A DNA stretch of 64,000 bases from Rotaria sp. Silwood1 (lineage: Eukaryota; Rotifera; Eurotatoria; Philodinida; Philodinidae). Shown one piece after another: positions 39,745 through 49,672 of this stretch. Location of the stretch: contig CAJNOP010000086.1 of NCBI GenBank assembly GCA_905250075.1, positions 654,269 to 718,268 of the forward strand, written 5' to 3'. The position numbers were made by a program, and so were the translations under genes. The notes beneath the pieces are model-generated. The model did not search any database, was not told where the DNA came from, and worked only from the letters and a program-made list of their open reading frames with translations. Each line of letters starts with the position of its first letter. Within the stretch, counting starts at the first letter, position 1.

Positions 39745-39912
39745 GCCGGGCGAAAAGATGAAGCAAAAAAAGCATTAGAAAAAAGTTATCCTGCAGAAAG
39801 ATTTAAATTGAAGATTTCAGAATACAACTTGACAGAATATCATTTTGTTAGTTTAAATCATTTACGAAAAGTGAAAATAGCCAGATTATGTGAAACAGAC
39901 CATATTGAATAA
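39745..39912 (+). other. Orphan exon-like open frame of 55 codons
   Basis: After an acceptor-like TGAATAG the frame reads AGRKDEAKKALEKSYPAERF and continues to HLRKVKIARLCETDHIE before a stop, with codon use resembling real exons in the window. No start codon or upstream exon could be linked to it. It could be the last exon of an unrecognised gene or a leftover gene fragment. I do not recognise the family. Confidence 0.3.
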
Positions 39913-40367
39913 TAGCATTCTTTTCTTTAATGTGTAATTGCAATGTGATGAATAGTGATTGGTTTTTTTTTTTTTGAATAAATATCTTAAACGAGAAAGG
40001 TCACTGTTTAATTGCATTTTATAGCGGGAAATTTTTCGCAAAAATTTTGCCCTTGGGGGAAAATTTTTATTTCACCGGCAGATGCTGCACTCCTGCTTCT
40101 TTGCCATATGTAAATCGAAAATATTACGATTTAAAAATATTTTATGAAGAGTTGATTGTATCTAATTTCATGAATCTATTTAACTACCTGCTGGTCAACG
40201 TCATACATATGAGATTATTATTAAACCATCTAATGTATTTATATATAATTGCATTTAAAGAGCTTATTGAACAGTTTCATTAAGTAAAAATCTGGTATTA
40301 AAAAATCAACCGTCAACTAAACACCGAGTTATTCAATATACTAAATCTTAATTGTTGTTATACTAAT

Positions 40368-40632
40368 GTGTAAATTATCATACCAAGAGTCCGCTTGACC
40401 TGTGCCTACCTTTAGAAAAACACCACATATGCAACACGTTGTTTGTGCTTCATGAATATTAAAGTACAGTAATACAAATCATCAAGTGTTGTCTCCATAG
40501 TATAGGAGACAACCGAAATCATAAGTGTACCTTCATTCTTGCAATATTAATCTTACCGATACATTTGATAAATATAATATTATCTAATTGCATTGAAATA
40601 TAAATTTTTATAAAAGTTGATCATTCATCATT
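40368..40632 (+). repeat. Dispersed 0.26-kb repeat, copy 1
   Basis: Nearly the whole segment recurs at 49163-49424 in the same orientation, with shared blocks such as CTTTAGAAAAACACCACATA and AGTATAGGAGACAACCGAAA and only scattered differences. No terminal inverted repeats or target duplications are visible, and it is not coding. The family is not recognised. Confidence 0.75.
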
Positions 40633-40749
40633 AATTGGTAATTTAATATATACAAGATATTAGTCTTATTGTCTATTAAATGTTATATTCAAATGTGATA
40701 TGATTAAGATCAATCTCTTTACTTTACTTTTATAAAAATTAATTTGATT

Positions 40750-40973
40750 GGTATAAGTCTAGTTTATGTAAACACCTTCGTTTTTACGAATTCTGAAGGT
40801 GACAGTTGTTTATATAAACCAGACTTGTTCCAGAACTAAATATGCAGTTTTGTAGAGCAAAGTTCGCTCTATCGAGTGGCATATTTGACTTGGAACAAGT
40901 CTAGTATATATAAACAACTTTCACCCTCAAAAGTCGCAAAAACAAAGGTGTTTACATAAACTAGACTTACACC
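40750..40973. mobile_element. Small foldback MITE with 8-bp target duplication
   Basis: This 224-bp inverted repeat opens with GGTATAAGTCTAGTTTATGT and closes with ACATAAACTAGACTTACACC. It is flanked by ATTTGATT at 40742-40749 and 40974-40981. The two arms pair over nearly their full length around the centre near 40860. An 8-bp duplication suggests mobilisation by a hAT-type transposase. It has no coding capacity. Confidence 0.8.
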
Positions 40974-42094
40974 ATTTGATTTACTCTATGCATGAAATAT
41001 ACAAAGTGTTGGTCTCAATCATTAATTCGATAGACAAATACAAATTATCATGAATCACTCGCATTGAATGTGAGACGGCTGAAATCAGCTAGAATCTTAA
41101 AGATTTGATAATTCGAACCAACTTAAGATTCCTGAGACCATTTATTTAAATATGATCGAATGAAAAAATGTTCTTTAAAAGATTCAATCTTTGCTATTAT
41201 TGATAAAATATCAGATTTGATTGATTTAGATTTAATTTATCTGAGTTTGATTTTAACTAAGTTTATCAATGGTCTTAGTTAAAACAATTGTTATGCTAAT
41301 TATCCGCTAATCAGCGTCAGAAATATGGAATTATTATTATTCCATCTATGGTTGACTTAATAGAATATTAATTCATTTTGTCAATCGTTCGACTTGATTT
41401 TGTTGAATAACTTCATCGAGTCAACAATTATCAGCTAGACATCAAGTTATTCAAAATAATAGCTGGATCAATATAAATTTAATATATCAATTGATTGATT
41501 TGAAATTTATTTCAAACTACTGAACTGAAAATTACAATGCTACTTATTTGAAATCATCGGGCCCAGATCAATGTTATTTATATTCAAAAGTTTAGTTAAT
41601 GCTATAAATAAATATTTTACTGATATATTATACAACGATTCAAATAGATATTTCATGCTTTATTTCAATTAAGTACTTGTGATTTGTTCTGAAGACGACC
41701 TACAGCTCAACCTCTACTTTATATAAATTATTCGTTTTTGTTTCCGCGATAAGTTCGCAAAGCTATTTAGTTCTGTTTCGTCTTTTTCCTTTTTGATTTT
41801 TAACTTTTTAATTTCTTAATTTTTGCTTGTATTTCTAATGCACAGCCTTGATGAGTGTTTCAATATTTAAATAAATAACACGAAACACGTCGGCGAAATT
41901 AACTCGGCATTTCTTCTCAATTGATTTTAATTCAAGCACATCTAATTTAATATTTTACTTTCGACAGAAAACGGTTTGCTGAAAAGCAAAAGTTGAGACT
42001 AGCAGATTGATTTGTATTATAGAAATATAAGTCGATCTGTTTCTCATTGATTTACGAAACATTTCATGTTCAATAATAAAGTTATTTATTTTAG

Positions 42095-42300
42095 AGTGCA
42101 AAGCTCGTGAATGTCTCGAAACAAATGATCCAGTGGCAAGTCTTATTGAACGTGCATATTGATACTTTTTAGATTTACGACTAACTAAATGAATTACTCA
42201 AAAGCAATATGAATTATTATGTGTGAATCCATATGAGGTTGAATTTGTATACGTATATTATTTGTTAAAAGTTCATAAACTGAACACTACATTAAAATTT
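42095..42300 (+). mobile_element. Penelope-like retroelement relic (reverse transcriptase fragment)
   Basis: Broken coding traces resemble the N-terminal part of a Penelope-like reverse transcriptase, including a VYYLLKVHK segment that corresponds to the family's conserved LPK-x-HK motif. Only about 0.2 kb is recognisable. It is clearly degraded and lacks the rest of the enzyme and any endonuclease. In bdelloids, Penelope-like (Athena) elements are known near telomeres, which fits the telomere-like blocks elsewhere in the window. Confidence 0.55.
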
Positions 42301-42862
42301 CATAAAACCAATAAGTCTGTTTTTCTGAAGTCATTTGAACTTATATTTGCATTTTATCTTCGATATGAGCACAACTATACGTGAAGAATATCTTAGATCG
42401 TTTCAATCTATATTAATTGACATGATGATTTTTCCTGATAAGATGACACAGCTATAAAAATAAAAATATTCGATCTCCTCCGAAACAAACGATAAATACC
42501 CACCCTTTTTATGACAGACATACTTCATTAAGATTTACAAGATGCATTATGTCTCAAATGAAAAGCGAATTGACATCTGAGAATGTTCCTTCCTCAGGTA
42601 GACTTTTCAAGTGTCAATTTGATTTTAGATACTATAGTGGAACAAGGTGAATGAACTGTCCTGTAAGACGTGTGAAGATTTTTATATTGATCGTGAAACA
42701 GGAAATGAAAGATGAGCGCATAAAAACATGAGAAATAAGCAATAGAATGCTAGCGAAAAAGTAAAGAACGAAGAATATTCAATATAGAGAAATAAATAAG
42801 TCTGAGGGGTCTTCTAACAATCACATATTATTGTTGAGAAGCTGTCATTTATTGTAGGCTCT

Positions 42863-44053
42863 TCATATATCGAATTTTGCACCAGTTTCGAGATCCGAAG
42901 AAGACATATCAACTTCAAAATTCAGTGTATTAGGAGTTGTGTTGGTAGGTTTTTTTCTAATGAATTTTCGCATATAAATAGCTGAAAACGTCGGTATCAG
43001 TGAACCACAACTAATATAAATAGGCCAGTTCATTTCTGGTTTGTATTTATAAATTACATTCCCACTTAGAACTTGAAAGTTTTTGTCAAGAAAAAGCGCA
43101 ATTGTAATGATATTTAGCAACAGATACACAAGCGCATGCTGACACATAATATGATATGTTTCTTTACCAATCGTCAATAAAATATTATTATCATCAATAT
43201 GTTTTGAGACACATTTTGCAAGAAACATAAAAATGTAGATGCCAATAATAGATGTTAAAATTGGTAACCAAATTGGTACAGATAAAAATTCAGCATTGAA
43301 ATGGTGATAGTAAATATTACCGTTATAATAATAGTCCAATTGACATATACTAATAAATGCTAAACAAAAATTTCTTCCTGTAAATAATAATTTCTGATGT
43401 TTTTCAATATGTGCACGGTAAATTATTCCACAAAACATAAATAATAAATTAAATGACGTTCGAATAAAAATACGCTTAAATAAACTATGTTGAAGATAAT
43501 GGAAAGTATTTTGTGGAGATGTAGGACGAGGTGATGTATATGACCACTTAATATTAACTAATGTTATTAACAAAAAGCAAAACAAATAAACAAAATCAGT
43601 TTTCTTATCACGACTCTTGTTATTGTAGATAAATTGCATTACGATTAGTATAAGCCACAAATCTGTTACAAACCAACTTCCAGCAAAAACAATAGAACTA
43701 CCACCGAATAATGGTTTGAGAAGTAGATTAATTGGATACTGTAATAAATCTATATCCCAACTAGTTCCTAACAAGTTAATTGCTAAACATATTTGTAAAA
43801 AGTAACATACAATTGCTAACAACAGTTGATATAGAAAATAAGGCCATATCAGCTCTTTAGTCTTCTGTGCACAATAAATTAATTTCATACGAAATCCATC
43901 AATTGATTTGAAAAAATAACCAGAAATAAAGAAAAATAATGATAATAGAAATGACAGAGCAGGATAATAAAATATTTTTGGTACGTAGTAATGAACACCA
44001 AGAACATATAGAATACCTATTGTTTTTAGCAAATCCATTTCTTTATTTCTCAT
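42863..44053 (-). CDS. Acyltransferase-3 family integral membrane acyltransferase, intronless
   Basis: One uninterrupted frame encodes 396 residues with about ten hydrophobic segments. The N-terminus MRNKEMDLLKTIGILYVLGV followed by His fits the acyltransferase-3 signature (a polar start, D-x-L-K and an essential His near residue 21). Other family-like features are FISGYFF, the Arg/Lys-rich first cytoplasmic loop, FAGSWFVTDLW, and the late motif LTIGKETYHIMCQHALVYLL. Bacterial members O-acylate surface sugars and lipids; animal members such as the nose-resistant-to-fluoxetine type carry an extra N-terminal domain that is absent here. The compact bacterial-type architecture and lack of introns suggest horizontal transfer. 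Substrate is unknown. On the minus strand an AATAAA (TTTATT at 42848-42853) lies about 10 bp after the stop. Confidence 0.85.
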   Translation of the reverse strand: MRNKEMDLLKTIGILYVLGVHYYVPKIFYYPALSFLLSLFFFISGYFFKSIDGFRMKLIYCAQKTKELIWPYFLYQLLLAIVCYFLQICLAINLLGTSWDIDLLQYPINLLLKPLFGGSSIVFAGSWFVTDLWLILIVMQFIYNNKSRDKKTDFVYLFCFLLITLVNIKWSYTSPRPTSPQNTFHYLQHSLFKRIFIRTSFNLLFMFCGIIYRAHIEKHQKLLFTGRNFCLAFISICQLDYYYNGNIYYHHFNAEFLSVPIWLPILTSIIGIYIFMFLAKCVSKHIDDNNILLTIGKETYHIMCQHALVYLLLNIITIALFLDKNFQVLSGNVIYKYKPEMNWPIYISCGSLIPTFSAIYMRKFIRKKPTNTTPNTLNFEVDMSSSDLETGAKFDI

Positions 44054-44695
44054 TTTAAATCAGAATCTATAAAAGAAGAAAAAGCTGATATTATGTTATC
44101 TATATATCCTGTATTGACCAAATTAAACATCACAAACGTTTTAAAGTTGTACACGTTGAACAATCCAATTCTCATATTGCTTTTTCTTCTTGTTTTGTTC
44201 TTTATAGACCTATCGGAGGACCACAAAAAGGATGAATCCAAGGAAAACATAATGATAAAAGAATATAATATAACTAATTGATAATGTTCCTCATCTTTGC
44301 ATAAGCCATGGACAAATGGATAGAGCAAAGGTACATCCAAATCCGATATAAATATGATTATATATCAGTATAATATCCAAAACGAATGAGGCACTCATGC
44401 AATAGCTAGTTATAGGACACATAAAAATTATTCGAAGAAATGAATAAAGAAAAAATTATTTATTCTTAGTCAGTAATTAATTCATGTTGAATATGTACTA
44501 CAGAGGAGAGTCCATAGTAGGGATATCAATTTATATTTACTTTTAATTTTATTTATGCACAAATTAAATTATCCATGATTTAAATTTCAAATAAATTTAA
44601 CTTAAAATTAATTTAATTTGTTAAAATTAATTTTTTAGCTTTTTATAATGTTGTTAAATTAAAAATTAAATTACATTATACTATTTGTTTATGAA

Positions 44696-45075
44696 CTATC
44701 TAGAGGTAGTTTCTATAACTGTTTAGGACCATCTAGGAATCATCCTCATAACTTATTAAGACCTTTCAATAAATGCTTTCCACAATCCTTCAGGAGCTAT
44801 CCAGTGAATCACCATAACCCTTTACGAGCTATCTAGAAGTGACCATCAGAACGCTTTAGAGGCTATCTAGAGGTGATGCCCATAACTCTTTGAGAGTTAT
44901 ATAAGGGCGGTATCCATCATTTTTTGAAAGCTACCAAAGAGAGACACCACCGAAGTTATGGACATCACTCCTAGATATCCCCAAAAAAGTTATGGAGATG
45001 TGCTGATATAGACCCTAATGACTTATGAAGATTATCCCTAAACATCCCTTGAAATTTATATGGACCTCGCCTACA
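44696..45075. repeat. Degenerate tandem repeat with internal inversion
   Basis: A unit of roughly 50-60 bp, approximating GAGCTATCTAGAGGTGATGC followed by CCATAACTCTTT, recurs about five times from 44696 to about 44940. From about 44950 the same unit continues in the opposite orientation (AAGTTATGGACATCACTCCT and then AGATATCC). The copies are diverged. No known element is recognised. Confidence 0.6.
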
Positions 45076-45383
45076 AAGCTTATGAATAAATAGAATAACT
45101 TTCTGTTATCGTTTTATATAATATATTATAAAAAAGCAAATAAGTTTAAATTAAAATAAATTAAAGAACAGGGGTGGATAATGATTATTTTTGAGACATC
45201 TTGAATTCTTACCCGTTCATGACTTATTTAATGCAGAATTTCATCGAAAGTTGTTTAGAAACAAAATAAAGCTATTTCTGAAGGATCCAGACCCTTACCT
45301 GCTCAACATATTATACTCACTTTTGTGCCATAAATCGATGATACATATATAGACGGATGACGCAAGTACGTTTTTCCATCACG

Positions 45384-47366
45384 AGACACTTCGAATCGAA
45401 AACTAGTTCATTCGATTACCCATTTTGCAGTCTATGTATAATAAAATTTTCAGCTCCCACGATTAAAATCTTGGTGAATAACGATGTAAATATTGTTTTC
45501 AAATAAGTATGACAATCATATATTATATTATTAGTCCTGCTCACTGTTTTCTCAATATCTTGAGAAACAAAAACAACAACATAGGATTTTCATTGATTCT
45601 GAAAGCTTGAAGAAAGGCTATTAAATTAGATACTTTTTAGTTGTTTTTAGAGGTAGTCTTTGCTAAATAAGATCACTTGACTTCTGTTTAGACACGATTT
45701 CTTGTTTTTTTTGACCAATATTGAACAGATGTCGATAGAAAAAGTAGGATTTCTGTCAAAATCAATAACATATTTCAAGTCAGAACAAAAACTGAGTCAC
45801 ATTGTACTTTTTTTCTCGAAAAACTCAATCGAGGTTCCCTTTAAGGTTCAGTCTAAAAATAAATCTAAGAATAAAATCATTTGAACAGTAGAAAACAAGT
45901 TCAGAGCCTCTCAAACGTTCTTTAGAGACAAAAGAACAGACATCCAAACAATAATAAAGATATTTTGCTTAAGGGCTCCTCAGAATCGACATGCCGCGTA
46001 GGATGATCCGTTTAGGCTGAAATTTTCAGAAATAAATATTCGTAGCGAAAAACACTTCAAGTAAAAATTTCAGCGCGATATGTCAAACTAGACGGAACTT
46101 CTGGCCTATTTATAGTCCATTTTTAGCCTGCAAGAGAATCCTTATAACTTCCGTATTACAAGAGATAGAGGGCTCGGGATAGTTTCAAAGTAAAACTGGC
46201 TGCAATGCGCAATTTTTCATCAGATAGAATTTTGAAATTGGTTTTCATTCATTTTTTATGATCGTTTCAGTACATATGGGGTTGAAATAAGCCAAAAAGA
46301 CTGTCACTGCATGACATTAAATCTCGCTGTTCCTATTGCAGAAATCAAATATAAAAAATCAAGTCAGACAAAATTTCAATCTCGCTTAGACCTTTAAAAC
46401 AAAACAAAATATTCGTATTATCTTATATCGTGCGGGAGTTATTTCCATTTTTCTGATCAAAAACCATATTTTTGAGAAAAATAATAAATAAGTCTAGAAA
46501 TTGATTCTTTCATTCAAATTCAGAACTAATGGAATATTGAAAATATTTATGGGGAATTTTTGAAAGCACGCAATAGATGATGTAATCTAGCCCCAGGTGC
46601 CGTACTATGTCAATATAAATATGTCTATTTCATGCTGATAGAAGTAGCAACATAGTTATCTCAAAAATATCGAAAACAGCCAAAATCTGTCTAAAAACCG
46701 GGTAGTGAGCTGGAAATCTCCTACGGAGGTCTGTTAAAATTTGGTCTTTTTTTAAAAACCTATATATATTCTGAAAGAGGAAACTTTGATGCATCTTCCT
46801 ATGATAAAAATTCAACTTCTATCACGTTATAAAAAAATGGATTTTCTGAAGGGGGATCCCCCTTTAATTCATTTTTTGACTAAACTCTGAGGAGATCCCT
46901 GACTGAAGATTTCAAGAAAAAATAGTATAACGAAAAACTTTGAAACATATATAAGTGAACTCAGTTTTTGTGCTGACTCGAAATATATTATTGATTTTGA
47001 AAGAAATTCTACTTTTCCTATCGAGATCTGTTCAATATCGGTCAAAAAACAAGAAATCGTGTCTAAACAAAAGTCAAGAGATCTTATTTAGCAAAGACCA
47101 CCATTAAAAAGAACCAAAAAGTATTCAATTTTGTATCCCTTCTTCAAACTTTCAGAATCAATTGAAATTCCATGTTGTTGTTTTTTTGTTTCCCAAGATA
47201 TTAAGAAAACAGTGAACAGAACTAATAATATAATCATGCTTCTTTGAAAACAATATTTACATTGTTACTCACCAAGATTTTAACCGTTTGAGCTGAAAAT
47301 TTTATTAGAGATATACTGCAAAATGGGTAGTCCAATGAACTAGTTTCCGATTCGAAATGTTTTAGT
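45384..47366. mobile_element. 2-kb foldback element carrying a nested insertion
   Basis: Arms of about 415 bp (45384-45800 and 46955-47366) face each other, sharing for example AAACTAGTTCATTCGATTAC against AAACTAGTTCATTGGACTAC (read in reverse) and GTCTAAACAAAAGTCAAGAG against CACTTGACTTCTGTTTAGAC. The loop is mostly a second element (45973-46863). The arms are diverged by visible substitutions, so the foldback is not very recent. Exact ends and target duplication are uncertain. Confidence 0.7.
45973..46863 (-). mobile_element. TTAA-flanked non-autonomous element, copy 2 (nested)
   Basis: This segment is bounded by TTAA at 45969-45972 and 46864-46867. On the minus strand it aligns with 27008-27930 along its length, including GGGGGATCCCCCTT at the start and GAGGAGCCC at the end. 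It lies inside the loop of the surrounding foldback and so inserted later. No transposase is encoded. Confidence 0.65.
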
Positions 47367-47773
47367 ATTCACAAGTTAACTTCATTCAAGTTTATCAAGA
47401 AACTGAGACTATTCAGTTCACATTCTCGTGTAATACTGTAGTGAAAATTAACAACTCGACAAGTATCAACTACGTGAGTGAAGATATTATTGAGTAAGAG
47501 AGCATTTATAATCACACTGTATGGAGAAGAAAATGATCGATATAATCAAAACAAGTGATTAGTATATGGATTGTTCGTTTGTATTCATGTTGTTTCTTCA
47601 TCCGTGACTAGACCAGTTAGAAATGCTTTTGATCACATTAATACATGCGCTTGTAAACGACTTTTTTACTGCATGCATTTGTTTGTGATTCTTTTGACGC
47701 ATACAATCACTGCAAGAATAGGATGAGAGAAAAAAACCTCGTCATATACATTGCAGCTGCACTTGCTATGTAA

Positions 47774-48266
47774 GGCCTTGTCTACATTAGCAAAATAATT
47801 CGGTATTAGTTTTGAATTAAATCTACATGCATCTACACTTATGAGTTAAATGCACCAATCAGAAGTGAGAAATGGTCACTATAATGTGGCCAAAGTACAT
47901 AATTCTAGCACGTGTTTACGAAACAAAATGTCGTTTCTGTGGCTCTTTGATGATTAATGACTAACCAAAGAAATTTGTTAACAGTTCATCTACTGTTCTA
48001 ACTTATTTTTTCAACTGCAGATTCATTAAATATTGTAGTGTTGCCTATTCTTATGTTTCAGTCCATATATTCACTTATATTCTACAGTTCGTCATGTTGA
48101 GAATATCCATTTATCGATGATATAAAGTGATTTTATCGAGGCACATTCATCATCATTCTAATTAGGGGATCAAGTTATTTCTCGATTGATGCATTAAATC
48201 TGAACTAATTTTTCGACCAACCACATTTCTTAATTTAGCATTAACTTTTCTAGTGTAGACAAGACC
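47774..48266. mobile_element. Harbinger-like MITE with TAA target duplication
   Basis: The ends GGCCTTGTCTACATTAGCAA and (read in reverse) GGTCTTGTCTACACTAGAAA form terminal inverted repeats of about 25 bp. TAA flanks both sides (47771-47773 and 48267-48269). The 3-bp TAA/TTA target and GGCCTTGT-type end fit PIF/Harbinger (Tourist-like) elements. The 493-bp interior is AT-rich and non-coding. Confidence 0.7.
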
Positions 48267-49096
48267 TAACGGGTGGGGCATAATGAATGACCGCGTTTTG
48301 CATTTCATTGTTTTCATCATTTATTCGTTTTATTAAAAACAAACAAAATATACGAAAAGATGCAGTGTGAAAAACTCTACAATCTCCCAAACAAATATTT
48401 ATTTTATATATGCGTCTTTTGTTTTCAAAATGGACAAAATTCTAGGTGACCAAGTTTCGACGCTGTGAGAAAGTTCATTTATTGGTACATGACAGATTCC
48501 TTTTCTTATTCCTTCGGTCAATGAATCATTGTAAAAACCATAATCGATAACCGAATTTAGACAAATCGATACGTGTTCCAATTATGTTTTCTCCATTTGT
48601 GATAGAGTGATTTTACGATCACGTGACTATCTCTTAACTATCCGTTTCCCGGTGTTTCGAGTACATTCTAGAACTTTCTATGGTTCTCTATTTCTCTCTG
48701 TCATGTTCTTAAACGTTTCATTTTTAGCACTATACATGCGAGTTGTAGATACCAGCTACATAATATGACATCGGTGCAAATTGCCAAACAATTACAAAAC
48801 ATGGTCAGCCAACGTACAGTTAGACGATGACAAAATTTGTGCAAAGAAACAGGTGAAATTTCATTGAAAAAATCTATGCGTAGATCCGGAATCGTACGAA
48901 CAAAAGGTCTTATATACAGAAAGTGATACGACTATTAATTTACAAATGTCGACGAAGTACACGGTAATTATCTAAATCATTTCAAGTTTCTAGTCGAACA
49001 ATGCATCGAATAATAAAGGACGAACTTCATTTACATGCTTATTATATTACAACTCAACCAAAGTTGACTCATGACATTAAAAAAAAGCGAATATCA

Positions 49097-49150
49097 GGGT
49101 GTGGAATGTGGTATGGGGTATCGGACAAATAACAAACACACCCACACCCA
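49097..49150. repeat. Telomere-like G-block/C-block pair
   Basis: GGGTGTGGAATGTGGTATGG is followed by CACACCCACACCCA after a spacer of about 17 bp. It directly precedes the second copy of the dispersed repeat at 49163. Confidence 0.6.
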
Positions 49151-49162
49151 ATTATTGCTATT

Positions 49163-49424
49163 GTGTAAATTATGAGATCAAGAGTTCTCTTGGCCTGTGC
49201 CTATCTTTAGAAAAACACCACATATGCAACGCGTTGTACTTCATGAATATTAAAGTACAGTAATACAAATCATCATGTGTTATCTACATAGTATAGGAGA
49301 CAACCGAAATCATAAGTGTACCTTCATTTTTGCAATATTAATCTTACCGATACATTTGATAAATATAATATTATCTAATTTCATTGAAATATAAATTTTT
49401 ATAAAAGTTGACTATTCATCATTT
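49163..49424 (+). repeat. Dispersed 0.26-kb repeat, copy 2
   Basis: This is the same sequence as 40368-40632 with scattered substitutions and a few short indels, for example GTTGTACTTCATGAAT against GTTGTTTGTGCTTCATGAAT. Orientation is the same. It carries no genes. Confidence 0.75.
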
Positions 49425-49544
49425 ATCCTAGTGCTATCAACCGGGGCCATTTTTAACTTCAACTCAAAAATTTTAAAATACATGAGAAATATTTTACTTT
49501 TTCCCAGTTTTTAGAAGCAACTAGCATTCCTTACGAATAGATAT

Positions 49545-49644
49545 GGGGTGTGAGTGTGGATATTCTCTTTTTTAAAACAGACCCACACCTACACTCACAC
49601 CCTACCCACATCCACACCCACACACTTCACACCCACACACACAT
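49545..49644. repeat. Telomere-like G-block/C-block pair with long C-rich arm
   Basis: GGGGTGTGAGTGTGGA (49545-49560) is followed after about 20 bp by a 65-bp C-rich run beginning ACCCACACCTACACTCACAC and ending with repeats of CACCCACA. It lies immediately downstream of the F-box gene stop on the opposite strand. Confidence 0.6.
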
Positions 49645-49672
49645 CCTCGCGTTCGCGACTAACTGATATGTT

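Larger units (their letters stand above)
37083..42862. other. Gene-poor stretch rich in transposon relics
   Basis: About 5.8 kb between the Kv gene and the acyltransferase gene. It contains a hAT-like MITE, an orphan exon-like frame, a dispersed repeat copy, a small foldback with 8-bp duplication and a Penelope-like relic, each listed separately. The remaining sequence is very AT-rich with no recognised gene. Confidence 0.6.
44054..49672. other. Transposon and repeat mosaic
   Basis: About 5.6 kb between two minus-strand genes with no recognised coding sequence. It holds a degenerate tandem/inverted repeat field, a 2-kb foldback with a nested TTAA element, a Harbinger-like MITE, a dispersed repeat copy and two telomere-like pairs. 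The rest is AT-rich spacer. Confidence 0.65.

Noticed and set aside
44093-44340. Short frames on both strands upstream of the acyltransferase gene
   Set aside because: They overlap each other, lack domains, and lie in the probable promoter region.
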